64,000 nt of DNA from Rathayibacter rhapontici. GTDB taxonomy: Bacteria; Actinomycetota; Actinomycetes; Actinomycetales; Microbacteriaceae. The stretch spans positions 1 through 64,000 of the forward strand of contig NZ_MUKN01000012.1 in the NCBI RefSeq assembly GCF_001995175.1, given 5' to 3'. Made by a program: the position numbers and the translations under genes. Positions 45,914 through 54,202 of the stretch are shown here, one piece after another (the first letter of the stretch is position 1; every line of letters starts with the position of its first letter). Below the pieces are notes generated by a model that was given only the letters and a program-made list of their open reading frames with translations, ran no database searches and was not told where the DNA came from.

Positions 45914-46644
45914 TCAGACGCCCCAGTTCACGAACGGCGCGCGGAGGCCCGAGACGGTGATCTCGTCGTCGGCGAGCACCCCGACGGAGTTCGTCAGCTC
46001 GGTGCCGTCCAGGACTCCGACCGGCGTCCGGTCGAAGTCGAAGACGGCGAGGGAGTCGCCCTGCGCGGCCTCGGGGTGCTCGTCGCGCACCTCGATGGCG
46101 GCGTCGCCCACCGCCACTCCGCTCAGCGTGCTGATCGCGACGTCGCCGACCGCGTGGGCGTTCACTGCGAGCAGGAAGTCGGGCTCGGGGTACTCGGACT
46201 CGGGCCCGCCCGCGTCGTAGACCTCGGTGTCCTTGAAGTCGAAGCCCGGCCAGCTGGAGTTGCGGGTGCGGTAGCCCTCGTAGGGGATGCCGTCCGACTC
46301 CAAGGGGGCGCTGCCGAACGCCTCGGTGAGGGCGGCCACCGCGCCGGTGCCGTCGCGGTAGGCCCAGGTGCCGAGCTCCGTGCCGGCGTCGTCGACCAGA
46401 GAGAAGGAGGTCGGCCCGACGAGGAGGCTCGTGGCGTCGGCGGCGGTGGGAGCGGCGGTGGGGGTCGCGGTGGGGGTCGGCGTCGCCGGGTCGTTCGAGG
46501 GCGTGGTGGTCGCCCCGGGCGCGAGGTCGGGCCTCCGGCCGACGCGGTCGGCTCGGCCGCCGGGTCGGCGGGAGTGCACCCGGAGAGTGCGGCCAGGGCG
46601 GTGAGAGCGGCGGCTCCGAGGAGCGTGCGGGAACGGACGTGCAT
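45914..46644 (-). pseudogene. hypothetical lipoprotein, frameshift near 46530
   Basis: The ATG at 46644 begins a clear lipoprotein signal ('LLGAAALTALAALSGCTPAD'). About residue 38 ('EPTASAGG') one base is lost in GGAGGCCCGACC. The rest continues in another frame as 'DLAPGATTTPSNDP', a Pro/Thr/Ala linker, and a globular domain of about 170 residues ('SFSLVDDAGTELGTWAYRDG', 'WPGFDFKDTEVYD', 'GLRAPFVNWGV'). With the base restored it has about 243 residues. Function unknown; secreted and membrane-anchored by inference. Confidence 0.78.
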
Positions 46645-46856
46645 GGCGGAGGACCCCCGGAAGAGCGGACGACGGAGGCGCGGATCGTCCCCCTCCGCTC
46701 AGTGTCGGGGCGGGCCGGTCCGCACACGCCCAGGCGCGGATAACGATCCGGTCGGTTCCCGCGGTGCCGTCGTCCACCCCTGTCGCTCCCGGCGCTCACC
46801 CGGTGGACTGTCGACGTCCCGCGCACCGTGCGGGCACCGCGAGGAAGAAGGACCGC

Positions 46857-47684
46857 ATGACCACCTGGCTCATCACCGGCTGCTCCACCGGGCTCGGACG
46901 CGCGCTCGCGCAGGCCGTCCTGGCCCACGGCGACGACGTCGTGGTGACCGCGCGCGACGTCGACTCCGTCCGCGACATCGTCGAGCCGTACCCGGAGACG
47001 TCGCTCGCCGTCGCCCTCGACGTCACCGACGAGACGCAGGTCGAGGCCGCGATGCGCGCCGCGGAGGAGCGGTTCGGCCCGGTCGACGTGCTGGTCAACA
47101 ACGCGGGCTACGGCTACCGCGCGGCCGTCGAGGAGGGCGAGGAGGAGGCCGTGCAGCGCCTCTTCGACACGCAGCTCTTCGGGTCCGTCCGCACGATCAA
47201 GGCGGTGCTGCCCGGGATGCGCTCGCGCCGCTCCGGCACCATCGTGAACCTCTCGTCGATCGGCGCGCGCATCTCGCCGGAGGGGTCCGGCTACTACGCC
47301 GCGGTGAAGGCCGCCATCGAGGCGCTGACGCTGTCGCTCCGCAAGGAGGTCGCTCCGCTGGGGATCCGCGCGTTCTCGGTCGAGCCCGGAGGGTTCCGCA
47401 CCGACTTCGCGGGGCGCTCGCTCACGCAGTCGGCCGAGCCGATCGCCGACTACGCCGAGACGGCGGGGCGCAGGCGCAAGGAGGTCGACACGGCGCACGG
47501 CACGCAGGCCGGGGATCCGGAGCGTGCGGCGGCCGCGCTGATCCGCGTCGTCGAGTCGGAATCGACCCCGTCCCTCCTCCTGCTCGGGAACGACGCGCAG
47601 GACGCGTTCCGCGCCGCGCTCGACGCGCTGCGGGCGGACGCCGACGAGTGGGAGGAGCTCGGCCGGAGCACCGACTTCGACTGA
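46857..47684 (+). CDS. short-chain dehydrogenase/reductase
   Basis: 275 residues. Cofactor motif 'ITGCSTGLGRALAQ' (6-19) and 'VNNAGYGY', catalytic Ser in 'NLSSIGARI' and Tyr/Lys in 'YYAAVKAAIEAL' (about 150-154). This is the classical SDR subgroup with 'VEPGGFRTDFAG'. ATG after GAAGAAGGA. Substrate unknown. Convergent with the thioesterase gene. Confidence 0.92.
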   Translation: MTTWLITGCSTGLGRALAQAVLAHGDDVVVTARDVDSVRDIVEPYPETSLAVALDVTDETQVEAAMRAAEERFGPVDVLVNNAGYGYRAAVEEGEEEAVQRLFDTQLFGSVRTIKAVLPGMRSRRSGTIVNLSSIGARISPEGSGYYAAVKAAIEALTLSLRKEVAPLGIRAFSVEPGGFRTDFAGRSLTQSAEPIADYAETAGRRRKEVDTAHGTQAGDPERAAAALIRVVESESTPSLLLLGNDAQDAFRAALDALRADADEWEELGRSTDFD

Positions 47685-47695
47685 TCCGGCGTCCC

Positions 47696-48199
47696 TCAGC
47701 CCGCCTCGGCGACGGGGAACACCAGCAGCGTCGACGTGGCCGCCGCGACCAGGCGGCCCTCGGAGTCGACGACCGTCGCCGGCGCGAACGCGACGCGGCG
47801 CCCGGGCTTCACGACGGTGCCCACCGCCAGCAGCTCACCGCTGTCCAGGTGCACGCCGCGGAGGTAGCTGACGGACAGGTCCAGCGAGGTGCAGTCGACT
47901 CCGGCGGGCAGCGTCGACTGCACGGCGCAGCCCGCGGCGGAGTCGAGGACCGTGCAGACGAAGCCGCCGTGCACCCTCCCGAGGGTGTTGTCGTGCGACT
48001 CGTCGGGCCGGCAGCGGAACTCGACGCTCCCCTCCTCGACCTCGGCGAGGTCCATGTTCGTCATCGTGATGATCGGGGGAGGGGGGATGCGGCCGTTCTT
48101 CATGGCGCGGAGGTGGTCGAGCCCGCTCCTCCGCATCGCGGCCGAGGCCGTGGCCTTCGGGTCGTGCCAGGTGATGGTCCTGCTGCGCTCGTCGCTCAT
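47696..48199 (-). CDS. PaaI-family hotdog thioesterase
   Basis: 167 residues. The hotdog core 'HDNTLGRVHGGFVCTVLDSA' contains the HGG motif (about 92-94), followed by 'TSLDLSVSYLRGVHLDSGEL' and 'GRRVAFAPATVVDSEGRLVA'. It hydrolyses acyl- or aryl-CoA esters in the cytosol; physiological substrate unknown. The next gene upstream on this strand is a LacI regulator 56 bases away. Confidence 0.9.
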   Translation of the reverse strand: MSDERSRTITWHDPKATASAAMRRSGLDHLRAMKNGRIPPPPIITMTNMDLAEVEEGSVEFRCRPDESHDNTLGRVHGGFVCTVLDSAAGCAVQSTLPAGVDCTSLDLSVSYLRGVHLDSGELLAVGTVVKPGRRVAFAPATVVDSEGRLVAAATSTLLVFPVAEAG

Positions 48200-48255
48200 G
48201 GTCGTCCTCGTCCCACTCCGTCGTGGATCGCGACCCTGCGCCCGGTCGGCCGGGT

Positions 48256-49275
48256 CTACGCGGACTCCCGCCGGACGAACTCCGTAGCGAGCTGCACGTG
48301 GGCGGGCTGCTCGCCGTCGATCTCGGCGAGAAGCAGCCGGGTCATCTCGCGGGCGATCCGCTCGAACGGCTGGCGCATCGTGGTGATGGCGGGGTGCGCG
48401 GCGCTCGCCGCGGGGCTGTCGTCGAAGCCGCCCACCGCGACGTCCTCGGGCACGCGGCGGCCCGCGGCGATCAGCACGGCGATCGCGCCGGCGGCCATCC
48501 GGTCGTTGGCGGCGAACACGGCGTCGACACCGGGGGAGGAGTCGAGCAGCCGGGTCATCGCCTCGGCGCCGCTGCGTTCGGACCAGTCGCCGAACTCCAC
48601 GGGGGCGGGCTGCGCGGCGACGTCGCCGAGAGCGTCGCGGAACCCGTCGACCCGGAGCGAGGCCCCCAGCCGGTCGTCCGGCCCTGCGATCATCGCGACC
48701 GAGCGGCGACCCAGGCTCAGCAGGTGCTCGGTCATGCGGCGCGCGCCCTCGCGGTCGTCGGCGGCGACCCAGCCCGCGTCGCCGCCGCGCCGCTCCGGAG
48801 TGCCGCAGCAGACGACGGGCAGGCCCGCCGCGCGCAGCTCGTCGAGGAGGGTGAGGTCGCGGCTCCACGACACGAGCATCACGCCGTCGACCTGACCGGT
48901 GCCGAGGAAGTCGAGGGCGTGCTGACGGGTGGCGGTGTCCGCGGCGAGGAGGAGGACCATCGCGTGGCCCTGCTCCGCCAGCGCCCTCGAGACGTGCGTG
49001 AGCAGGACGGCCACGTTGGGGTCGGCGAAGAGGTGCTCGACGTCCTCGCCGAGCACGAACGCGATCGCGCCGCCGCGCTGCAGGCGCAGGCCCCGCGCGT
49101 GGGCGTTCGCGCGGTACCCGGTGCGCCGGACGGCCGCGTCCACGGCGCGCTGCGCGTCGGGGCTGACCCACCTGCCGCCGTTCAGCGCCCGCGAGACGGT
49201 GCCGCGCGAGACGCCCGCCGCCCGGGCGACGTCGTCGATGGTCGGGCGGCGCCGGGGCTGGCCGGGGGAGGACAT
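48256..49275 (-). CDS. LacI-family regulator of the GH35 beta-galactosidase
   Basis: 339 residues. Helix-turn-helix and hinge at 10-65 ('TIDDVARAAGVSRGTVSRAL', 'GYRANAHARGLRLQRGGAIA'), then an effector domain ('HVSRALAEQGHAMVLLLAAD', 'VFAANDRMAAGAIAVLIAAG', 'VGGFDDSPAASAA'). Start at 49275, the ATG that opens the conserved N-terminus. Divergent from the GH35 gene across a gap that contains two near-identical 16-base sites, so it most likely represses both genes. Confidence 0.92.
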   Translation of the reverse strand: MSSPGQPRRRPTIDDVARAAGVSRGTVSRALNGGRWVSPDAQRAVDAAVRRTGYRANAHARGLRLQRGGAIAFVLGEDVEHLFADPNVAVLLTHVSRALAEQGHAMVLLLAADTATRQHALDFLGTGQVDGVMLVSWSRDLTLLDELRAAGLPVVCCGTPERRGGDAGWVAADDREGARRMTEHLLSLGRRSVAMIAGPDDRLGASLRVDGFRDALGDVAAQPAPVEFGDWSERSGAEAMTRLLDSSPGVDAVFAANDRMAAGAIAVLIAAGRRVPEDVAVGGFDDSPAASAAHPAITTMRQPFERIAREMTRLLLAEIDGEQPAHVQLATEFVRRESA

Positions 49276-49296
49276 GGGCCCAGTGTAGACGGGCGA

Positions 49297-49312
49297 CTGG
49301 AAACGATCACAG
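49297..49312. promoter_or_regulatory. LacI-family operator 1
   Basis: CTGGAAACGATCACAG, 13 of 16 bases shared with the site at 49364-49379. It lies about 20 bases from the start codon of the divergent LacI gene. CG-centred, as in LacI-family sites. Confidence 0.65.
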
Positions 49313-49363
49313 GACGAGACGCCGAGATATGTTCTGCGGTCAAGCACGGCAAAGACTTCCCGG

Positions 49364-49379
49364 CTGGGAGCGATTACAG
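49364..49379. promoter_or_regulatory. LacI-family operator 2
   Basis: CTGGGAGCGATTACAG, same consensus (CTGGRARCGATYACAG) as the site at 49297-49312. The centres are 67 bases apart, and this one lies 62 bases before the GH35 start codon. Confidence 0.65.
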
Positions 49380-49441
49380 CTAGCCTGTCCGCGCGGCGTA
49401 CCTCATCGGTCGCCGCCGCCCGATCCGAAGGAGCCTCCTCG

Positions 49442-51760
49442 ATGCCCGGAACCGCCGACGCACACGCCGACCGCGCCGTGACCGCCACCGTCCGGCATAC
49501 CCCCTGGGAGCGCGAGCGGCGCGAACCGCCGATGAGCACCGTCGAGGACCCTCACTCGCGCTACCGCCTGACCGACCGGTGCGTCCTCCGCGACGGCGTG
49601 CCCTTCGTCCCCGTCTCGGGCGAGTTCCACCTCACCCGCGTCCCGCGCGAGCGGTGGGAGGAGCGGCTGCGACTGATGCGCGCCGGCGGAGTGAGCGTCG
49701 TCTCGTTCTACGTCATCTGGATCCACCACGAGCCCGCGCGGGGCGAGCGCCGCTTCGACGGCGACCGCGACGTCGCCGCGTTCGTCGACCTCTGCGCCGA
49801 GGTCGGGCTCGACGTGATCCTGCGGATCGGCCCGTGGGCGCACGGCGAGGTCCGCAACGGCGGCTTCCCCGACTGGGTGCAGGAGGCGCCCGTGCGGCAC
49901 CGCACCGACGATCCCGAGTACCTGGCGCTCGTCGAGCCCTGGTTCGCCGCGATCGGCGAGCAGCTCGCGTCGCGCTGCGGACCCGACAGCCCGGTCGTCG
50001 CGATCCAGCTCGAGAACGAGCTGTACGACCAGCCCGAGCACCTGCGCACCCTCAAGCGGATGGCGCGCGCGGCCGGCCTCTCGGCTCCGATCTGGACCGC
50101 GACCGGCTGGGGCGGAGCCGACCTGCCCACCGACGCGGTGCTGCCGGTCTTCGGCGGCTACCCCGACGGCTTCTGGCTCGATCACGACCAGCCGTGGGAC
50201 GACACGTTCCGCGAGCACTTCCTCTTCTCGCACGTCTGGGACGACCCGGGCATCGGCGCGGACCTCCGTCAGGGCGTCGCCCTCGAGGCTCCGCGCACCC
50301 CGTCCGAGCTCTACCCGGCGGCGACCTGCGAGCTCGGCGGCGGCATGGCGCTCGCGTACCAGCGCCGACCGCGTGTGGAGGCGCTCGACGTCGCCGCGGT
50401 CGCGCACGACAAGATCGGCAACGGCTCGGCCTGGCAGGGCTACTACATGTTCGCCGGCGGCCGGAATCCCGGGCCCGGCCTGCAGGAGTCGCAGGCGACC
50501 GGCTACCCGAACGACCTGGCGGTCTACGACTACGACTTCCGCGCGCCGATCGGAGCGACGGGGCGCACCGCCGCGAGCTTCGGGCTGCTGCGCCGCCAGC
50601 ACGCGTTCCTCGCCGCCTTCGGCGCGACGCTCGCCGAGATGCCCTCGAGCCTCCCCGACGTCCGGCCCGAGGGCGTGCGCGACTCCACCACGCTCCGCTG
50701 GGCGCTGCGCAGCAACGGCACGAGCGGAGTGGTCCTCGTCACCTGGCACCAGCCGTACGAGCCCCTCGAGGAGCACCCGGGCGTGCGCTTCGAGGTGGTC
50801 CTCGACGAGCGGACGGTCGTCTTCCCGGACGAGCCGGTGCGGATCCCCGTGGGCACGATCGCGCACTGGCCGGTCGGGCTCGAGATCGCCGGCGCGCGGC
50901 TGGAGTGGGCGACGGCGTCGCTGTTCACGGTGCTGGGCGGCGAGCGGCCGACCCTGGTGCTGATCGCGGAGGAGGGGATCGCTCCCCGGCTCCGCTTCGC
51001 GGACGGCACGGCGCTCGCGGTCGACGGGTCCGCGATCGACGGCGTCCACGTCGACCTCGACGGTGCCGAGCCGGTGCTCGTCACCGCCGACGGAGCGCTC
51101 GACGTGCTCGTGCTGCCCGCCGCGGTCGGGGCGGACGCATGGGCGCTCGAGGGCGACTCAGGGGTGCGGCTCGTGCTCAGCGCGGAGCCGGTCTGGACGG
51201 ACGCGGACGGGCGGCTCGTCTCGGACGGCGCCGCGGTGCGCCCCGCTCCGCGCGAGTACCGCGACGGCGCGTTCGAGGAGCTGCCCGGCTCGATCGCGGC
51301 ACCCGGGGCCGACTCGGTCCGCCCGGTCGACGCGCACGAGCTGCGCGCCGCCGGCTCGCCCCCCGACTCCTACGGCGGCCTCGACGGCCGGGCCGCGGCT
51401 CCCCGCGACGCCGGCTTCGCCGAGCACGCCTCGGCGCACCGGCTGCTGCTGCCGCCCGCCTCGGAACACGCCGTCCGCCGCGAGCTCGAGATCGACTGGG
51501 CGGGAGACGTGGCGCGCGTCCTGGTCGACGGAGTCCTGCGCGCGGACCGCTTCTGGAACGCCGACGGCTGGGTGCTCGACCTCGACGACCTCGGCGTCGG
51601 AGCCGACTCGGAGGTCGTCGTCGAGATCCTGCCGCTCCCGCGCGCGGCCGAGGTCGGCCTGCCCGCCGACGCCCAGGCCCTGCGCGCCGCCGTCGACGGC
51701 GACCTGCACGAGCTGGGCGCCGTCCGCGTCGTCGACACCTGCCGCTGGACCCAGGCCTGA
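49442..51760 (+). CDS. GH35 beta-galactosidase
   Basis: 772 residues, no signal peptide, so probably cytoplasmic. N-terminal TIM barrel: 'GEFHLTRVPRERWEERLRLM', 'VSFYVIWIHHEPARGERRFD', 'RIGPWAHGEVRNGGFPDW'. The acid/base Glu is in 'IQLENELYD' (about E193) and the nucleophile Glu in 'ATCELGGGMA' (about E297). A C-terminal jelly-roll region follows. The enzyme would release terminal beta-galactose from plant-type oligosaccharides. The ATG at 49442 follows GAAGGAG; an internal ATG at 49532 has no ribosome site. No transporter gene is adjacent. Confidence 0.92.
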   Translation: MPGTADAHADRAVTATVRHTPWERERREPPMSTVEDPHSRYRLTDRCVLRDGVPFVPVSGEFHLTRVPRERWEERLRLMRAGGVSVVSFYVIWIHHEPARGERRFDGDRDVAAFVDLCAEVGLDVILRIGPWAHGEVRNGGFPDWVQEAPVRHRTDDPEYLALVEPWFAAIGEQLASRCGPDSPVVAIQLENELYDQPEHLRTLKRMARAAGLSAPIWTATGWGGADLPTDAVLPVFGGYPDGFWLDHDQPWDDTFREHFLFSHVWDDPGIGADLRQGVALEAPRTPSELYPAATCELGGGMALAYQRRPRVEALDVAAVAHDKIGNGSAWQGYYMFAGGRNPGPGLQESQATGYPNDLAVYDYDFRAPIGATGRTAASFGLLRRQHAFLAAFGATLAEMPSSLPDVRPEGVRDSTTLRWALRSNGTSGVVLVTWHQPYEPLEEHPGVRFEVVLDERTVVFPDEPVRIPVGTIAHWPVGLEIAGARLEWATASLFTVLGGERPTLVLIAEEGIAPRLRFADGTALAVDGSAIDGVHVDLDGAEPVLVTADGALDVLVLPAAVGADAWALEGDSGVRLVLSAEPVWTDADGRLVSDGAAVRPAPREYRDGAFEELPGSIAAPGADSVRPVDAHELRAAGSPPDSYGGLDGRAAAPRDAGFAEHASAHRLLLPPASEHAVRRELEIDWAGDVARVLVDGVLRADRFWNADGWVLDLDDLGVGADSEVVVEILPLPRAAEVGLPADAQALRAAVDGDLHELGAVRVVDTCRWTQA

Positions 51761-51801
51761 GTGGAGGCGCCACCATACACGATCGTCGATAGACTGTCGG
51801 G

Positions 51802-52311
51802 GTGAGGATCGAGGCGGGGCAGGTGCTGAAGGACGCGCGTCGACGCGCCGCCCTCTCGCAGGGTGAGCTCGCTCGGCGTGCCGGCGTCGCTCAGAGCATG
51901 ATCAGCGCCTACGAGAATGGTGCCCGCGAGCCGACTCTGCCCACTCTCCGGCGACTCCTCTCCGCCGCCGGTTTCGGGCTCGCTCTGGCTCTCGAGCCGG
52001 AGCCGACGGACCCCCTCTCGGGGCCGGTCGGACTCCGGGTGCGCGAGCACCGCGTGCGGATGCGGAGCGTGCTGCGCGAGCGGGGGATCGTCGGTGCGCG
52101 GATCTTCGGCTCCACGGCCCGCGGCGACGATCGCCAGGACAGCGACGTGGACCTCCTCGTACCGGTGCCGAGCGGAACGGGTCTGATCGCCCTGCTGTCG
52201 CTGCGTCGTGAGCTGGAGGAGATCGTCGGGGCCCCGGTCGACCTGGTTCCCGCCGACGGCCTCAAGGAGGACCTCAAGCGCTCCGTCGACTCCGAGTCGA
52301 TCCCCCTGTGA
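51802..52311 (+). CDS. XRE-MNT fusion: antitoxin with DNA-binding and nucleotidyltransferase domains
   Basis: 169 residues, GTG start. Residues 5-60 form an XRE helix-turn-helix ('DARRRAALSQGELARRAGVA', 'QSMISAYENG'). Residues 85-165 form a minimal nucleotidyltransferase with 'FGSTARGDDRQDSDVDLLV' (GS at 103-104, DxD at 115/117), the complete catalytic signature. In type VII HEPN/MNT systems the MNT protein inactivates the HEPN toxin by AMPylation. The fused HTH would let the antitoxin also control its operon. Overlaps the toxin gene by 4 bases. Confidence 0.88.
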   Translation: MRIEAGQVLKDARRRAALSQGELARRAGVAQSMISAYENGAREPTLPTLRRLLSAAGFGLALALEPEPTDPLSGPVGLRVREHRVRMRSVLRERGIVGARIFGSTARGDDRQDSDVDLLVPVPSGTGLIALLSLRRELEEIVGAPVDLVPADGLKEDLKRSVDSESIPL

Positions 52312-52652
52312 GCAGGATCCCTCTCCATCGCCTGCAGGACGTCCTCGAGGCGCTGTCGGCGATCGAGCAGCATCTCGCCCGCGGCGACCTCGGCGACGGC
52401 CTCGTGTTCGACGCGGTGCGGATGCGGCTGGTCGAGATCGGTGAGGCCGTCAAGGACCTGCCGGCCGATCTGCCGGCGACGGAGTCGGGGACGCCCTGGC
52501 GCGACATCACGGGGATGAGGGACTGGCTCGCGCACCACTACTTCGATACGACGCACGCGGTCGTCCGCGCGACGGTCGAGTCGGAGCTTCCGGCGCTGCG
52601 CGCGGCGATCGAGCGGATGCACGCGCGGGTCGCCCCGGACGATGGGGCCTGA
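52308..52652 (+). CDS. HEPN-domain toxin (HepT-like, DUF86)
   Basis: 114 residues, GTG start overlapping the antitoxin stop. All-helical DUF86/HepT protein with 'RLVEIGEAVKDLP' and the ribonuclease motif 'RDWLAHHYF'. R71, H76 and Y78 make the exact RX4HXY signature; in characterised HepT proteins Arg and His are catalytic and the Tyr is the AMPylation target. Predicted RNA-cleaving toxin neutralised by the upstream gene. Confidence 0.88.
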   Translation: MSRIPLHRLQDVLEALSAIEQHLARGDLGDGLVFDAVRMRLVEIGEAVKDLPADLPATESGTPWRDITGMRDWLAHHYFDTTHAVVRATVESELPALRAAIERMHARVAPDDGA

Positions 52653-52658
52653 CGACCC

Positions 52659-54202
52659 TCAGGCCGCCAGGAAGCGGTCCGCCGTCCGCAGCGACAGCGC
52701 CATCGTCGCCAGCGCCGGATTGGCGATCAGTGCGCTCGGGAAGACCGAGTTGTCGCAGATCCAGAGGTTCGGCACGTCGAAGCTGCGCCCGTCGGCGTCG
52801 ACGACCGCGTCGTCGCGGTCCTCGCCCATGCGGCAGGTGCCGAGGGTGTGCGCGGTGCGCGCGAGCACCCTCGTGCTCGTCGCTCCGGCGGCCTCGACGA
52901 TCGCGGTCAGCGTGCGGATCGCGTGCCGGTCGATCGCGTCCTCGTTCGAGCCCGGGGAGAACGAGATCACAGCCTTGGGCACGCCGTGCTCGTCGAGCTC
53001 GCCGGTCAGCTCGAGGCGGTTGCCGTCCGACGGCAGGCACTCGGCGTTGATGCCGACCCCTGCCAGGAAGCGGTAGCCGTCGAGCGCGTCCATCAGCTCG
53101 CGGCCCCACAGTCCGCCGCCGCGCACGAGCGTCGTCGCGAGGGTCAGCGGCATCACGCCGAGGCTCTGGACGAGGTACCCGCCCGCGAAGTCGGCGTCGG
53201 CCGGCCGCACGGTGTCCTCCGAGATGACGGAGGAGGGGTAGCCGCGGTAGCTGCGCATCTCGCTCTCGAAGGTGCCCCAGACCTGCGTCGCGCCGTGCGC
53301 GAGGAAGTTGCGGCCGACCTGGCCGCTGCTGTTCGCGACTCCGGTGTGCAGGAGCAGCCGCGGCGTCTCGACGCCGCCCGCGCAGAGGAACAGGGCGGAG
53401 CAGCGCTGGCGCCGCTCGACGCCCTCGGACGTGTAGAGGACGGCGCTCACCCGACCCGCCGCGTCCAGCTCGATCCCGTGCACGAACGCCTCGGCGCGGA
53501 TCTCGGCGCCCGCGCGGACGGCCGCGGGCAGGTAGGTCGTGTCCATGCTCGCCTTGGCGCCGGTGCGGCAGCCTGGTGGCACTGCCCGCAGTTGACGCAG
53601 GCGGGCCGCTCGCCGTGGTCCGGCTGGTGCCGGCTCGCGCTGAGGACCGCGGCGGGGGCGTCGACCGCCCGCATCCCGAGCTCGGCGCACCCGCGCAGCA
53701 TCATGTCGGCCGACGCGTTGCGGTCGACGGGGCCCTGCAGGTAGCGCCGTGACGGGTCCCACGGGTAGTCGGCGGGACCGGAGACGCCGATCGCCGCCTC
53801 CACGGTCTCGATGTACGAGGTCAGCTCCGCGTGCGCGATCGGCCAGTCGCGGCCGAGCCCCGACTCGGTGCGCAGGCGCAGGTCGCGCGGATCGGGACGC
53901 GGGGTGAACGCGCCCCAGTGCAGCGTCGATCCGCCCACTCCGCGCCCGCTGTTGTTCGGGCCGAAGGCGGTGGGGGCGTCGCCGCCGCTCAGCCGCTCCT
54001 GCATCCAGTTGATCTCGGTCGCGACGGTCTCGTCCGAGGTGTGGTTCCGGCCGTCGAAGTGCGGGCCGGCCTCGAGCGCGACGACCCGCAGGCCGCGCGC
54101 CGCGAGCGAGGCCAGCAGCGGCGCTCCTCCCGCGCCGGTGCCGACGACGACGGCGTCGACCGTCTCGTCGAGGTCGAAGCGGCGCATGCCTGTGGTGTTC
54201 AT
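52659..54202 (-). pseudogene. GMC-family oxidoreductase, frameshift near 53573
   Basis: FAD-dependent alcohol/sugar dehydrogenase resembling the gluconate/glucoside dehydrogenase large subunit. From the ATG at 54202: FAD motif 'AVVVGTGAGGAPLLASLAAR', 'EAGPHFDGRNHTSDE', 'RGVGGSTLHWGAF', and 'CVNCGQCHQ'. One base is then lost in CACCAGGCTGC (expected CACCAGGGCTGC). The other frame continues with 'GCRTGAKASMDTTYLPAAVR' to the C-terminal 'AHTLGTCRMG' and 'NPALATMALSLRTADRF'. The catalytic His lies in that C-terminal part. Restored length is about 514 residues. Overlaps the upstream gene stop by 4 bases, forming an operon. Confidence 0.9.
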
